From contig JAACJP010000008.1 of the NCBI GenBank assembly GCA_013368375.1, positions 992,001 through 1,056,000 on the forward strand: a stretch of DNA of 64,000 bases, written 5' to 3'. Source of the DNA: Tricholomella constricta (taxonomy: Eukaryota; Basidiomycota; Agaricomycetes; Agaricales; Lyophyllaceae). The notes under the pieces are model-generated. The model ran no database searches. It saw nothing but the letters and a program-made list of their open reading frames with translations, and had not been told where the DNA came from. Shown piece by piece: positions 1 through 10,579 of this stretch; position 1 is the first letter of the stretch, and the number at the start of each line of letters is the position of its first letter. The translations under genes were made by a program, and so were the position numbers.

Positions 1-206
1 TTGGGTATCGGAATGGATATCGGGCTTGAACTAAAGGGTATAAGCGTCAACCACATCGGAATGGCGTTGGCTTTGTCGTTCCCTTTGAAAGAAATGGACA
101 CCGGTTCGCACTGCTTGACTTCGGACAATTGGAACGTGAAATCGAGCGAAAGGACGACCTGCGGTCCAAAGGCCAGGACGCCGAACAACAGAACGGCGAA
201 AAGCAT
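1..206 (-). CDS. Secreted or membrane protein, N-terminus only
   Basis: The reading frame opens at an ATG (206 on the minus strand) and runs off the left edge, giving 68 residues. Residues 1-21 form a clear signal peptide: MLFAVLLFGVLAFG followed by a small-residue cleavage region. The mature start (DFTFQLSEVKQCEPVSISF) resembles a group of basidiomycete extracellular proteins in which a short beta-rich domain with an early Cys follows the signal peptide, often ahead of a transmembrane segment. That comparison is from general knowledge. No catalytic motif is visible and the function is unknown. The gene is divergent from the E1 alpha gene, with about 410 bp between the two start codons. Confidence 0.6.
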   Translation of the reverse strand, partial: MLFAVLLFGVLAFGPQVVLSLDFTFQLSEVKQCEPVSISFKGNDKANAIPMWLTLIPFSSSPISIPIP

Positions 207-620
207 GGCCGACGAAACGAAGTAAAATACAGACCGGCCGCTGAGGGTTGCGGGCTAGCCACAAAGAGAAAATGGGACAGGAAAGAGAAGAGAAGGACAC
301 AGTGAAAACATACGGCGTTTATAAGATCAGTTACTAAGAAGGACTGGCGCCCTGACCTGTGATGCGTATTTAATTTTCCCTTGGCCGCGACCGCCGACCG
401 GCGACTTCTGGACAATCACAAGGCTTCCCGTGGGTCCCTAGATAAGTAAACTGGCTTGTTCATGGACGAAGCCCACTGGCGAAGGCTCTATCAGCACTGG
501 ACACGGTTTGAAGATGGGCTTACCGCGTTCCACTTACCCACGGCTCAAGTTCCGCGCGCTTGACACGATCGGTCAAGGATCGACGCACACACGTGACCCA
601 TACTCTCCTTGCTCTTGACC
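207..620. promoter_or_regulatory. Divergent intergenic region
   Basis: This 414 bp stretch separates two divergent start codons, so it should hold both promoters. Pyrimidine-rich tracts lie before the E1 alpha start. I see no TATA box, repeat or further coding signal. Confidence 0.4.
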
Positions 621-2425
621 ATGATCCGGCTCCCTTCAGTTGCTCGAGGATTTTCTCGCAGGTGGACTACTAGAGGGCTCGCCAGCGCTGCAGGGAAACT
701 ACCCAACTCGAATTCTCCAATTGTGTCAAAGCTCAAGTACTTCAACTCCGTCACGGGAAGCGATGAGCTCATACCTACCTTCCGCGTACTGGATGGCGTT
801 GGAAAGCCTTTAGAGGGTGCTGAAATTCCTGAGGTCACTTCTTATTGCTCTATTAGCCTATTCGCCTCTAAACCTTGCTTTCAGATTGACGAGAACTTTG
901 CACACAGGTTGTATGAGAACATGCAGTTATTACCCACCTTGGACAATATTCTGTACAACGTCCAACGCCAGGGCAAAATTTCCTTCTATGTGAGTCCCTT
1001 CATGTCTTTATGCACCCCTTCTGTAAACTGATCTTCGAACGTAGATGACTTCAGTAAGTCTTAGAAGCGTCTTCATCTGGCTTCGCCTGACGCTACATGT
1101 CATGCCAGCATGGAGAAGAAGCAACAATCATTGGTTCCGCGGCTGGTCTCGCGTCTGATGACGAGTGAGCAATAATTTCTTTCCATTGGCATTACTAGAC
1201 TGCTAACAAGTTCGCAGAGTGTTTGGTTAGTTGATTGTAACGCGAAAAGCCGCATCAGACTCATTCACCGGATCTTAAGGTCAATACCGAGAAATGGGTG
1301 TTCTACTTTGGCGCGACTTTGGCCTTGACAACGTCATGAATCAATGCTTTGGTAATGAAGCAGACACCTCAGGGAAGGGTCGCCAGATGCCCGTCGTGAG
1401 TTGACCGTCAAAATTCCGTTCTCAATCATCAACGCCACCTCCTCTTAGCACTTCGGATCCACCGAACACCACTTCCACACCATATCTTCTCCTCTTGCCA
1501 CCCAGATACCTCAAGCCGCCGGCGTAGGCTACGCGCTCAAGCGAACGCCTGGTCGAAGTTCGCGCTCAATTGCCGCGTGTTACTTTGGAGAGGGCGCTGC
1601 CTCCGAAGGAGGTCAGTACACTCGCTCGTAACTCATATCAAGCCACAAAACTGACGTTCACGCCTAGATTTCCATGCTGGACTTCTCCTTGCATCCACCA
1701 TTCCCTCTCCGACGTTGTATATTGCGAGGAACAACGGCTTCGCCATCAGCACGCCGAGTACTGAGCAATTTTACGGAGATGGTATTGCAAGCCGTGGCCC
1801 AGGATATGGTATAGACACAATCAGAGTAGACGGTAATGATGTCCTTGCGGTTCTTGCGGCTGTCCGAGAGGGAAGGCGCAGGTGCTTAGATCAAGGCCGC
1901 GCTGTGTTGATAGAGGCTATGAGCTACCGGCAAGTTGCAAAGCACATATTAAAGATCGGTACACTGACGAGCCGCTGCCGTTACCAGTGTTGGTCACCAT
2001 TCTACCTCTGATGACTCTTTTGCCTACCGCGCACGCTCAGAGGTGGAGGATCGCAAGCGCATAGACAACCCTATTGCGCGATTCCGCCTTTTCATGGAAT
2101 CGCAAGGGTGGTGGAACGCTGAGGCGGAAGAGGAGCTCAAAACGCGACTCAAAGCCGATGTCATGAAAGCCTTCAAAAAGTCAGAAACACTGAAGAGGTG
2201 TGAACTGGGTGAGTTGTTCACGGACGTTTACGGCGGCGAGGAGCCTTGGAATATCGTAAGTCATGCATACATTTTTCGTGGATTCTCAAATCTCATAGCG
2301 GAATGCAGAAGGAACAACGTGAAGAGCTCACGGGCCTGCTCAGGAAGTACGGCGAGGTTTGGGAGCCTTGGCGAACCGAGCTGGCCAAGTTCAAGAACAA
2401 CGGGCAGGATCTTCTCAAGCGGTGA
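621..2425 (+). CDS. BCKDHA: Branched-chain 2-oxoacid dehydrogenase E1 alpha subunit
   Basis: This is the thiamine-diphosphate-dependent decarboxylase subunit of the mitochondrial complex that breaks down the 2-oxoacids of Leu, Ile and Val. The N-terminus ([15 protein letters not shown]) is Arg-rich and lacks acidic residues, as expected of a mitochondrial presequence. The body follows the family closely: [24 protein letters not shown], the ThDP motif [16 protein letters not shown] ending in [54 protein letters not shown] and ESQGWW. Introns include 834-884, 990-1044, 1054-1108, 1165-1217 and 1226-1279. These leave two micro-exons of 9 nt (1045-1053) and 8 nt (1218-1225), both needed to keep the family sequence. 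The E1 beta partner is not in the window. The identification is firm; exon borders in the 3' half are less certain. Confidence 0.93.
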
Positions 2426-4623
2426 ACTCGGAGTCCGCCTAAAGAGGATCACTACGCTGTTCCATTTTGTGAATAAATGTGTAATCCAAATTCTGAATGG
2501 ACATTGACCCTCAGTGTATATGTTTATGTCGATGTTAACTTCGAGAAGAAGACCCAAGTCGCGGAGAACCTTCTTTAGAAGACGCATTGTCGCGGAGCAA
2601 CAGCCGGTGGCGCTTCGCAGAAGCAGGAATAACGTCACTTTCCCGTTTGTCGCGGGTGTGTTTCCGTTACGTCCCGTAGGACCATCCCAACAGTCGGCCA
2701 AAAATTCGGCCGAGGATACCTGCTTATGGCTTGTGAACTTGATGTGCAGATTGGCGTAGCTTCCCACTGGTCCCAGCCCACCAACGTTCCTCAAGGTGTA
2801 AGCATCTGCTAGCATGGTGATCTTCGAAGATCGGTCGGTAAACAAACGCTACTGACATCTGGAGCCTCGCAGTTCCGATGCACAAGACAATAAGCAGAAA
2901 ATATCTCCGCTTACACTCTCACTATGTTACAGAAAAGGAAGTCCTCCCCGAGATGGCCTTGAGCCTAAGAAGCATAAGACAGCTACCCCAAAAGTGGTGA
3001 ACCCAGTTGGCGGGAAGGACTGCTTCGAGAAGGAAGGTAAAGATGTAGAGGGCGTATCAATATATCACCATTCGTCGAGGCAGGACTAACAGCAGTCGAT
3101 GAGCATAAAGCAGGGTTTGAGAGAAGGATTTGTGGCCTTCGTGATGAATTACTACGAAAACCGAGAGTGTGGGGCTCCTTTCTCGTCTCTGGACTCGGGT
3201 TGCATAGGAAACAGGTACTCTCTCCTAGACAGCCATCGTCAGACATTCCTACCTTCTGTATTAAGGTATAGGCAAGATGGATGGATCCTCTTCTAATCCG
3301 GGAAGAGCCAATGCAGCGCAGCCAACAATCGTGTACCAACAGCGTTTGACACAGTTTCGTCGGCTGAACTGTTCCGATCTGCTCCTGGCGTACGAGCATG
3401 CATTGCCTGGAGGTGCCCAGTTTGCACATGATTTGCGATGAGACTCGCTTGTCATTCGCTGCATTCCAAAAATGCGATTGGGTGACTCAATCCACAACAC
3501 ACAACAGAAGCAGCATCGTGTGCTGACCCCAATCGAGTGGACGGGTCTTGGTGTAAGCATGGTGGGCAGGGGTCATTTATGACACGAAGTTCGATGTGTA
3601 CACATGCGTATACAGTTTGTTGCCTTGCCCAGTGACAGTAGATGAGGAATAGGTGCTTGAAGAATTTGTCCACATATACAGTGACAAGGAAGCTCGGTCA
3701 AGATCGCGCAACACAGCATCGTGAACGCTGGCGCAAAACTATAACGCTCCCTCGCCCGCACCAGGGAAACAGTCCACGCACCAACGGCATGGGATTGAGA
3801 ACTTTCGCTTGGCTCTCTGGATGAGGTGGGAGATGCTTCTCCAATACCCTCTCCTCGCGATCCTTATACAAGAGATTGCAATCGTTACAGGCAACGTGAG
3901 CGCCCAACGAGGAGGATATGTTCTGCGTATCTCTTTGTCGAGGAAAGTTGTCTTCCGCATTTAACCTATCTGCAGTTGAGTCCGAGTCGGCGATCCTATC
4001 GACAAGGCCTTCCCACATAGTGGCGAATGGACTCGCTGCATCCCTATAGCTGGGAAGCTCGGCTTGATTATCAGCATTTGGTGTCTTCACCTGCAGTGCG
4101 AACCTGAAGCACGAACCTGAAGCAGTTGCGGAGGTTTCCGCTTCGAAAAGAAGATTGAAAATTCCGAATGCACTCATCGAAATTTGTCCCCCCGGAGGTC
4201 CATCGTGTCTGCGATAGTGTGACTCCCTCTTTGAGGGAGCAAACTGCGAAAACACCTGAAGAGTCAATGCCACACTGGTGCATCGCTTGTATGGTGGTCG
4301 CGGCACCGGCACCCTTTATTGCTGCGAGCGCCAGCAGTTTGGTGGCTAGATCCGATAAGCCCGTGCGACGGCTGCAACTCGGAGACTGGTTTGACAGTTG
4401 TCGGCCGTGGCTGCAAGGCTTGCTGCAGCGATACGCCACAACTTGGCGATCACGTGTAATGGTTGGCTTCAACGTGACCGAGCACAGCCACGTACACGAC
4501 GACATGCAGGATGCTCCAAATCTTTGAGCGTGTCTTCATATATATAGTATTGTTGCCCTTACATTGTTCGACCATCTGGATTCCACGGACTGAGTGTATC
4601 CTCAGGCGGAGGCTCCTGCAAAA
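2426..4623. other. Long stretch without a supported gene
   Basis: About 2.2 kb separate E1 alpha from the ZIP gene. The first tens of bases contain AATAAA-like 3' end signals of the E1 alpha transcript (near 2470). Open frames on the minus strand at 3698-4505 (for example a segment with SPFATMWEGLVDRIAD) look somewhat protein-like but break into short pieces without convincing splice sites, and I recognise no family. This could be a decayed gene or a non-coding transcript. Confidence 0.4.
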
Positions 4624-5814
4624 ATGTTTGCTCTATTAGCTTTGATGTCTCTTCTGCTCGGTGTATCCTCCTTTGCCTGCGGAATTCTGCCGCTTTCGTT
4701 CACCTTTTCAAGTATGTCCATCCGTGGTTGAAAGAATGCAAACTGATCAAGCGATGTGACAAAATAGAAAGCTATCTTGACCGTCTTTCAGCTTTGGGAA
4801 CTGGACTGCTGCTTGGTGCAGCTCTTGGTGTTATAATACCAGAGTAAGTGCGCATCCGCAGGATCCAGCTCTGCACGACTTGACTATACGTTTCGCAGAG
4901 GAATAGAGTCTACAATTGAAGCCGATACCTCTCATGTCCCGACCACCACTATCGCTTTGTCGCTGCTATTCGGTTTCACGTTCATGCTCATCATCGAACA
5001 ACTCGTCTCACCACATTCTCATTCCCATTCCCTTTCCCATATTGACGTCTCCCTCCACGCGGTCAAGAGCGATGCGAACCTCAAATCTTCCGAAATCGAG
5101 TTCGACGCTGAGTTGGGTGATCTCGAACGCGAGGAAGGACTTAACCGTGTAGGATATCTTGAAACCGAGTCTCCTGCGCCCCCGCATTCGAATGAGCCTT
5201 CAGGCGCCTCCAGCCGTGCATTCCCGCTCACCTTTGGCCTAGTAGTTCACGGGCTTGCGGATGGGCTTGCACTGGGTGCCTCTTCTCTCGCAAAGGATCA
5301 GTCTGGTGGATCGGCGAATCTATCATTCATCGTATTCATTGCGTTAATCATTCACAAAGGTTCCATGGCTCGCCATACGTCCAATTTTTTGCCATTCTGA
5401 CCCTTCGTTGCAGCCCCGACGTCTTTGGCACTGACCACCTCACTACTTGCGACCTCTCTACCTCGCGCAAAATGCAAAAAATACCTTATCGTTTTTGCTT
5501 CCTCGACTCCAGTCGGCGCCATTGCCTCATATCTGTTGTTTTCTTTCCTTGGTAACGGTGATGGCGGCTGGACCGGAGTAGCGCTTCTCGTCTCCGTAAG
5601 TCACCCTGCCCTTCTGACGTGATGACGACCGATCTGATATCTACGTCCACAGGGAGGCACATTCTTATATGTCGCCACTGTACTCCAACCTGTCTCTGAC
5701 CATTCCGGAACTCCTGCTCCGGGGGGAATGCGGTCGGCGACGCGGGTATTCTATATCGCGCTTGGGATGTTCGTTCCGTTCCTCTTGAGCGCCCTTCTGG
5801 GACATAAACACTGA
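4624..5814 (+). CDS. ZIP-family zinc transporter (SLC39A9-like)
   Basis: This is a ZIP-family metal transporter that moves zinc into the cytosol from outside or from an organelle. The first segment (SFACGILPLSF) followed by LSALGTGLLLGAALGVIIPEGIES matches the ZIP9 subgroup. A cytosolic loop carries a His-rich stretch (HSHSHSLSH). TM4 contains the metal site HGLADGLALGAS, and TM5 contains HK-APTSLALTTSLL after an intron within the motif is removed (CACAAAG joined to CCCCGACG). Further membrane segments follow (YLIVFASSTPVGAIASYL, GGTFLYVATVLQPV, VFYIALGMFVPFLLSALLG). Five short exons are joined by GT-AG introns. ZIP9 proteins usually act at the Golgi or plasma membrane; which applies here cannot be told from the sequence. 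Confidence 0.9.
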
Positions 5815-6924
5815 GACTCTGTAATTATGAATTGATGCACTTGTAAACTCGGTATGTATTTGATGTATGTGTTCCACAAGGATGTTGTGACGATATATGT
5901 ATATTGACCAACTATTCACGTATCAATTGAAGGGTACCTCGACTACCAGGTTCTGTCCCTCAGGCCTTAGGCCTCAACAAAGATCGCTTGCCTTTGCCGA
6001 CGAACTCTGGATCGCACTACCTATTTTTCTCGTCAATTTACACGTCATCGCATCCCTCAATCTCGTCTGCCTGCTAGCACAAATACAGTCAACCTCAAAA
6101 AACGCCTTTTGGCTCCAGTTTTGACGACACGATCGAACGGTGTAATCCCGAGCCTCAGTCATTGAATCATGGACTGACAGGTTAGAAATTCAAAGCTGTC
6201 TTAGCTGGCCACAGGTGCCATTTATCCGACTCTCTGACCATCACCGTGAAGAGGGAGTCGCTTTCTCTTCACCCAGACTCAACTCAGAGCCTTAGTTGAC
6301 GCCCCAAGGACCGGCTCACATTCCCACACATACACTGCAACGCAAGACGTAGAGTATGGCCTCCGCCCACAAGAGCAGCAGCTAAACGGTCCCATTTAAT
6401 GCGTTTCTTGAATTGCTGCAGCGCGCGCTTTTTGCACATCGATCGAAATCCACGGAAACTAATCGAGAGTTCACGGAAAGCTCTTCCTAGTCCCGCTGGA
6501 GTCGAGGTCGGACGTATAGATTCCTCATATTGTACTATGAGAGACGGGATATGGCGTATATTCCGCAGTCCGTCCAAATTGGATCTTCACATGTTCGTCA
6601 AATATGTCACCGCCCGGCTTGAAGGGCTAGCCGTTCATACTTTCGCGGTGGGAAGTCTTTCGTCTAAATATAGAGAACCTCCTGTAGCCGTTGGTGAGGC
6701 TAAGTGGGGCATCGTGAGCTCTTGCGACTGTAATTGTTGCTATCTCGACCATTTCGAAGATAAACCATCGCTCAACGAGATGGGAATCGTTCAGATCAAG
6801 CCATAGGTTGGGCTGGAGATATCGTAATCGGTTTATGTCCTGATAGGATGAATTCTTGATGATGTTTCGGACTACAGCAAGATAAACGAGAACGTGGTGA
6901 GAATAGTGTATGAATGGTGAAAAA
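5815..6924. other. Convergent 3' region; one weak open frame
   Basis: This lies between the convergent ZIP and cofilin genes. It contains a 135-codon open frame on the plus strand (6399-6806, beginning MRFLNCCSARFLH) with no recognisable domain, no signal peptide and unusual Cys content (SSCDCNCCYL). I do not consider it a supported gene, although a transcript cannot be ruled out. Confidence 0.3.
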
Positions 6925-7561
6925 TCAGGCCCCGCGAGAGGCTTTGTCCAGTACTAGAAACCGTGCAGGCTACGATCAGGGGAAGAACAACAATGGCACA
7001 ATGGACACACGCACCGCTTTCGTATGCGACTTCACTGAAATCGGTTCCTTGAATCTCTACGGCAATGCCGACGAGGGAGCGCCGGAGGGCGTCTTTGGAC
7101 GACGCGAACAACATCTTCTGTTTGATCTTCGCATCGTCGGGTGACCTTATCGCGGTGATCAGCACGAAAAGCGCGACGAGCGGAAGATCCAGATGACATG
7201 GGGGTGGTATCGGAAGGTCGAGATGCCACCGATATGAAAGGATCGCGACTTACCATGAGATGAAGCAAATCTTGCTTCTCTTGCCACCCTCCTCTTTCTC
7301 AAACTCGAAATCGTAAATTGCCCATCGGCATTCTGTCTCGGGAAGGTCGCCAACGAAATCCTCGTAGCTTTGGGAGGACGAGGTCTTCTCCACGACGATC
7401 TCGGTGACGTCTTTGCTCAGAGTGAAGATAATGTATTTATGCGTCTTCTTGAGCTTGAGAGCCTGGTAATCTGTGAGACATTGGGGGTTGACGCCGACAC
7501 CGGAGGCCTGCGATAGGGTTAGCCAATGCTCTAGACGCGATCTCTCAAGTATACGTGCCAT
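6925..7561 (-). CDS. COF1: Cofilin / actin-depolymerising factor
   Basis: This small ADF-homology protein binds and severs actin filaments. The body reads [119 protein letters not shown] and [12 protein letters not shown], which covers the whole family fold including the actin-binding long helix. Introns are at 6954-7013 (it restores the C-terminal VLDKASR) and 7146-7253. The first intron (7508-7558) separates the start ATG from ASGVGVNPQ. It has a good branch point and a CAG acceptor but starts with GC rather than GT. Without it, 17 extra in-frame residues would precede the domain. The neighbour alpha-actinin is on the same strand and also acts on actin. Confidence 0.93.
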
Positions 7562-7730
7562 TACGAATGATAATGTGGATGGTGGATGAGCAGATGAAAG
7601 AGCTTTATATGTGGCTGTGAGCAACTGCGATCACGCGCATGATGGGCTTATCATGATTCAGCTCCTCCTGCCAGTGCTACATAGGATCAAACAAAAATTG
7701 TCCAAGATACGGCCCGTGTTCTGCTGTAAG

Positions 7731-10429
7731 CTACGCAAATACATCATCCAGCCATCGTTCATAGTCATACTCCGGCTCCCCAGCTCCATTGGATGTACTT
7801 GGCATGGCCTCCCGCAGGTACTCTATCGCAGGCAGAGGGAGATGCGCAATCCGGAGATCGAGTTCCGTCACGAAGGGCTGCATATCCATAAGTAAATCCA
7901 CAGGCTCAGAGTCTGTGCACTACGCACCTTGTCGGTGGCGATGCCGCGGAAAGCCTCTCGCAACTGTTCCGGAGAGGTCTGGTCTTCCGTAATATCGACC
8001 TACAAGGGAGAAAAATCCAGCAGCTGAACAAACTTCTAATGACGGAGGAAAACTCACAAGGAGATTGATGAAGGCTTCGAAAGTCACTGCGCCATAGGCT
8101 TCTGTCAGTTCCTCGAAAATGAAGACCATGTCATCATCCGTATAAACAATTCCCAAGCTGGCGAGGGCTGCGGCAATTTCAGAGACACTGAGGGTGTTGG
8201 ATTCATCCTTGTCAAAGTAGCGGAACGTGCTTTCAAACTGCTCCAACTGCGCCGGAGTGAGATTCGTCATATTCCTTGACACGATCTGGAAGGCTGCGTA
8301 AATCCACGAAAAATAGCATGCATCCAAAGAACAGACCTGGTTATCAATGAATGCAATCTTCTTCGCGACGCTCTGAGTAAGTAGCTCAAGCTCAAACTCC
8401 AGATCCTGGCAAGTGAACACGGTATAATCGTTTTCCTCGACGTTCGCAGACCCGCACTCCGCCTCTGCACTAGCGACGTCGGCTAGGACGTCCGATAACG
8501 CAGGTAGACGTGTTTGTATTCGCTGTACTTGCTCTTGTTGCGACTGGAATGGCGGACAAGATTGAGCAAAGACGATCACAGCAATGGAATGAACCAACCT
8601 CCAATGTGCCCTCGATCGCTGTCAGCTCTGATGATATGGCATGTAGCCGTCGTTCAAAGGCATTCGCCAAGTCAGCATACTTCTTTCGGAGAGTCTCCTT
8701 GATCCTTGAGGTGTTTTAGGCAACGCCTTAATCCAAAGCAGATATAAAACAGAAAACGTACTGTCGTATCTGTGCATTGATGGCTCTCGACCTACTTGCT
8801 TCGGACGCTAACAGTCCTTTCCACGCTTCATCTAAATCTGGCAGCGCAAGGCCAGGAGGAGGCACGTATTCTCGGAGGCCGTATGTCTTAAGCTTGGTTT
8901 GCACGTTTCCGAAAAGAGTCGCTACATCTTGTCTCTCCGTTACCCACGTTCGCTTCGTCGTTTGCTTGTAGGTGGTGAATCCAGTGGATTGCTGTTTGGC
9001 ATCAGCGTAGCTCCCAGAAAATATCGTCGCCTCCCACTGGGACTGGGTTTCGGACAACGCAGATAACAGCTGATGTGTAGATCTGAGAACACGAGACCGT
9101 CATACGCATGAGAAAGGAACGCACGAGTCTTATGCGACGTTCGTAGTCGTTTCGACTAACCCACACGGATTGCATGAGTTCTGCAAATTTCTCGACTCGT
9201 CGTGATACCGTCTCTGCTTGATCTACCAAGCGTCATTAGTATATCATCCCCGGCTTTCATAGTTTCTAGCCCTACCCATCGAGGAGAAGGCATGGAAGAA
9301 GCTGGCAATGTATGTCATAACACTGCGTTCATCTGGGTGGTTGGAATCACATAGATCTTCCACTTCGAGCAGTTGCTATAGAAGTTGCTCGGTCGGCAAT
9401 GTCAAATCAAGTGGAAGGAGCGGTGCTTACAGGTATGTTGAGATGCTCTGCAGCAATCGTGAATGCCAGAATGGTATTTCCATGTCTATCTGTCTGCAGT
9501 GCCGCCTGAGAGGGTGATCCGTCAAGAATATTGTGGCTGGTCGCACCTTGTCTAATTTATCGTAGTCCAGCAAGTCGGGCCGATGTCGGTGAATCAAAGC
9601 ACATCTAAACGGAGAGGGAAATGCGTTAGAGAGCTCTGTGTCCAGTGATAAAATGCATGTAAACTGTAGCGCACGAACAAAGCAAGCCCATCTGACCAAC
9701 TCAGAGAAAAATCTTGCACGTCGACTTCCTTGTACGGTTCTGTCTTACGTTGACACCAAAGAAGCAACCCTTCCTTTGCAGAAAGTCCCTCCTCACTTGA
9801 AACACAAGTTCAAGTCGGCACTTGGACTAGAGTTTGAGATAAGACGCACCTGATGTCCGCGATGGTAAAGCGCAAAATCAAAGTCCAAATCATGCCTAGG
9901 ATGAGCTTCAGGTTCCCATCGATGATGTCTATTTGAAGAGTTGTCGACAAGGGGAATGGAATATTCGTGTAGACGCACGCACCTTCTGGGCCAATGTTTG
10001 TGAGTTTGACACCTCGGGACGTGATGAATTCGAGGGCTTTGTTCACATTTTCGGCTTTTTGGACACGCATTCGTGGATTCTTGTTATAGCGGCCGAGAGT
10101 AGTGTCACCTAGGAGGAATAAGTATTGGTGGCGTACGCCGAGATTTGAGGACATACCCATGATCTCCTGCAAGTCCCGCCAATTTAGATAATCGCTTAGA
10201 AAGCTGGCGCCGAAAATGGCCCACCATAAGTTGTATGAGTCGGACACCATCTGATAGATCCTTGACCAGAGAGGACATTGGAGGGTATCCGTTCATTTCC
10301 AGCTTCGTGTTCAGCCTGGATTGCGACAAGATAGGTGGTAAGATTTGGGCAGTGCCAGAAATGAAATCGGTACCATTTGCAGAACGTCCTCTCTTGCACG
10401 TCTCTGGAGCGTGTCTCTAGTGATGCCAT
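7731..10429 (-). CDS. Alpha-actinin
   Basis: This is an actin cross-linking protein of the contractile ring and cortical patches. The start ATG at 10429 gives [19 protein letters not shown], the canonical entry to the first calponin-homology domain. It continues with [60 protein letters not shown] and [20 protein letters not shown]. The second CH domain follows ([59 protein letters not shown]). A short helical spectrin-like rod comes next, then two EF-hands ([20 protein letters not shown] is the better one) and the Ca-insensitive tail ending [13 protein letters not shown]. The rod is short, as in other fungi. One exon is only 10 nt (10157-10166, encoding EIMG with its neighbour). At least ten introns are present; the rod exon borders are approximate. 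Confidence 0.9.
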
Positions 10430-10579
10430 GGTTTTCCTCTGGTGATTAAAAGTAGAATTAAAGATGGAGGTATATGTAGGGGGATAAAGCGCGAGGGCAA
10501 ATACGATCACAACAGTCACAGACGCGTCCAATTCAAGGTCCGTCGGCGCGTCCGTTCAATTTACAACTCTCCCTCCACG

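Noticed and set aside
6399..6806. 135-codon open frame between the ZIP and cofilin genes
   Set aside because: It has no domain, no homologue I recognise, an odd Cys cluster, and lies in a convergent 3' region. It is kept only as a note under the intergenic entry.
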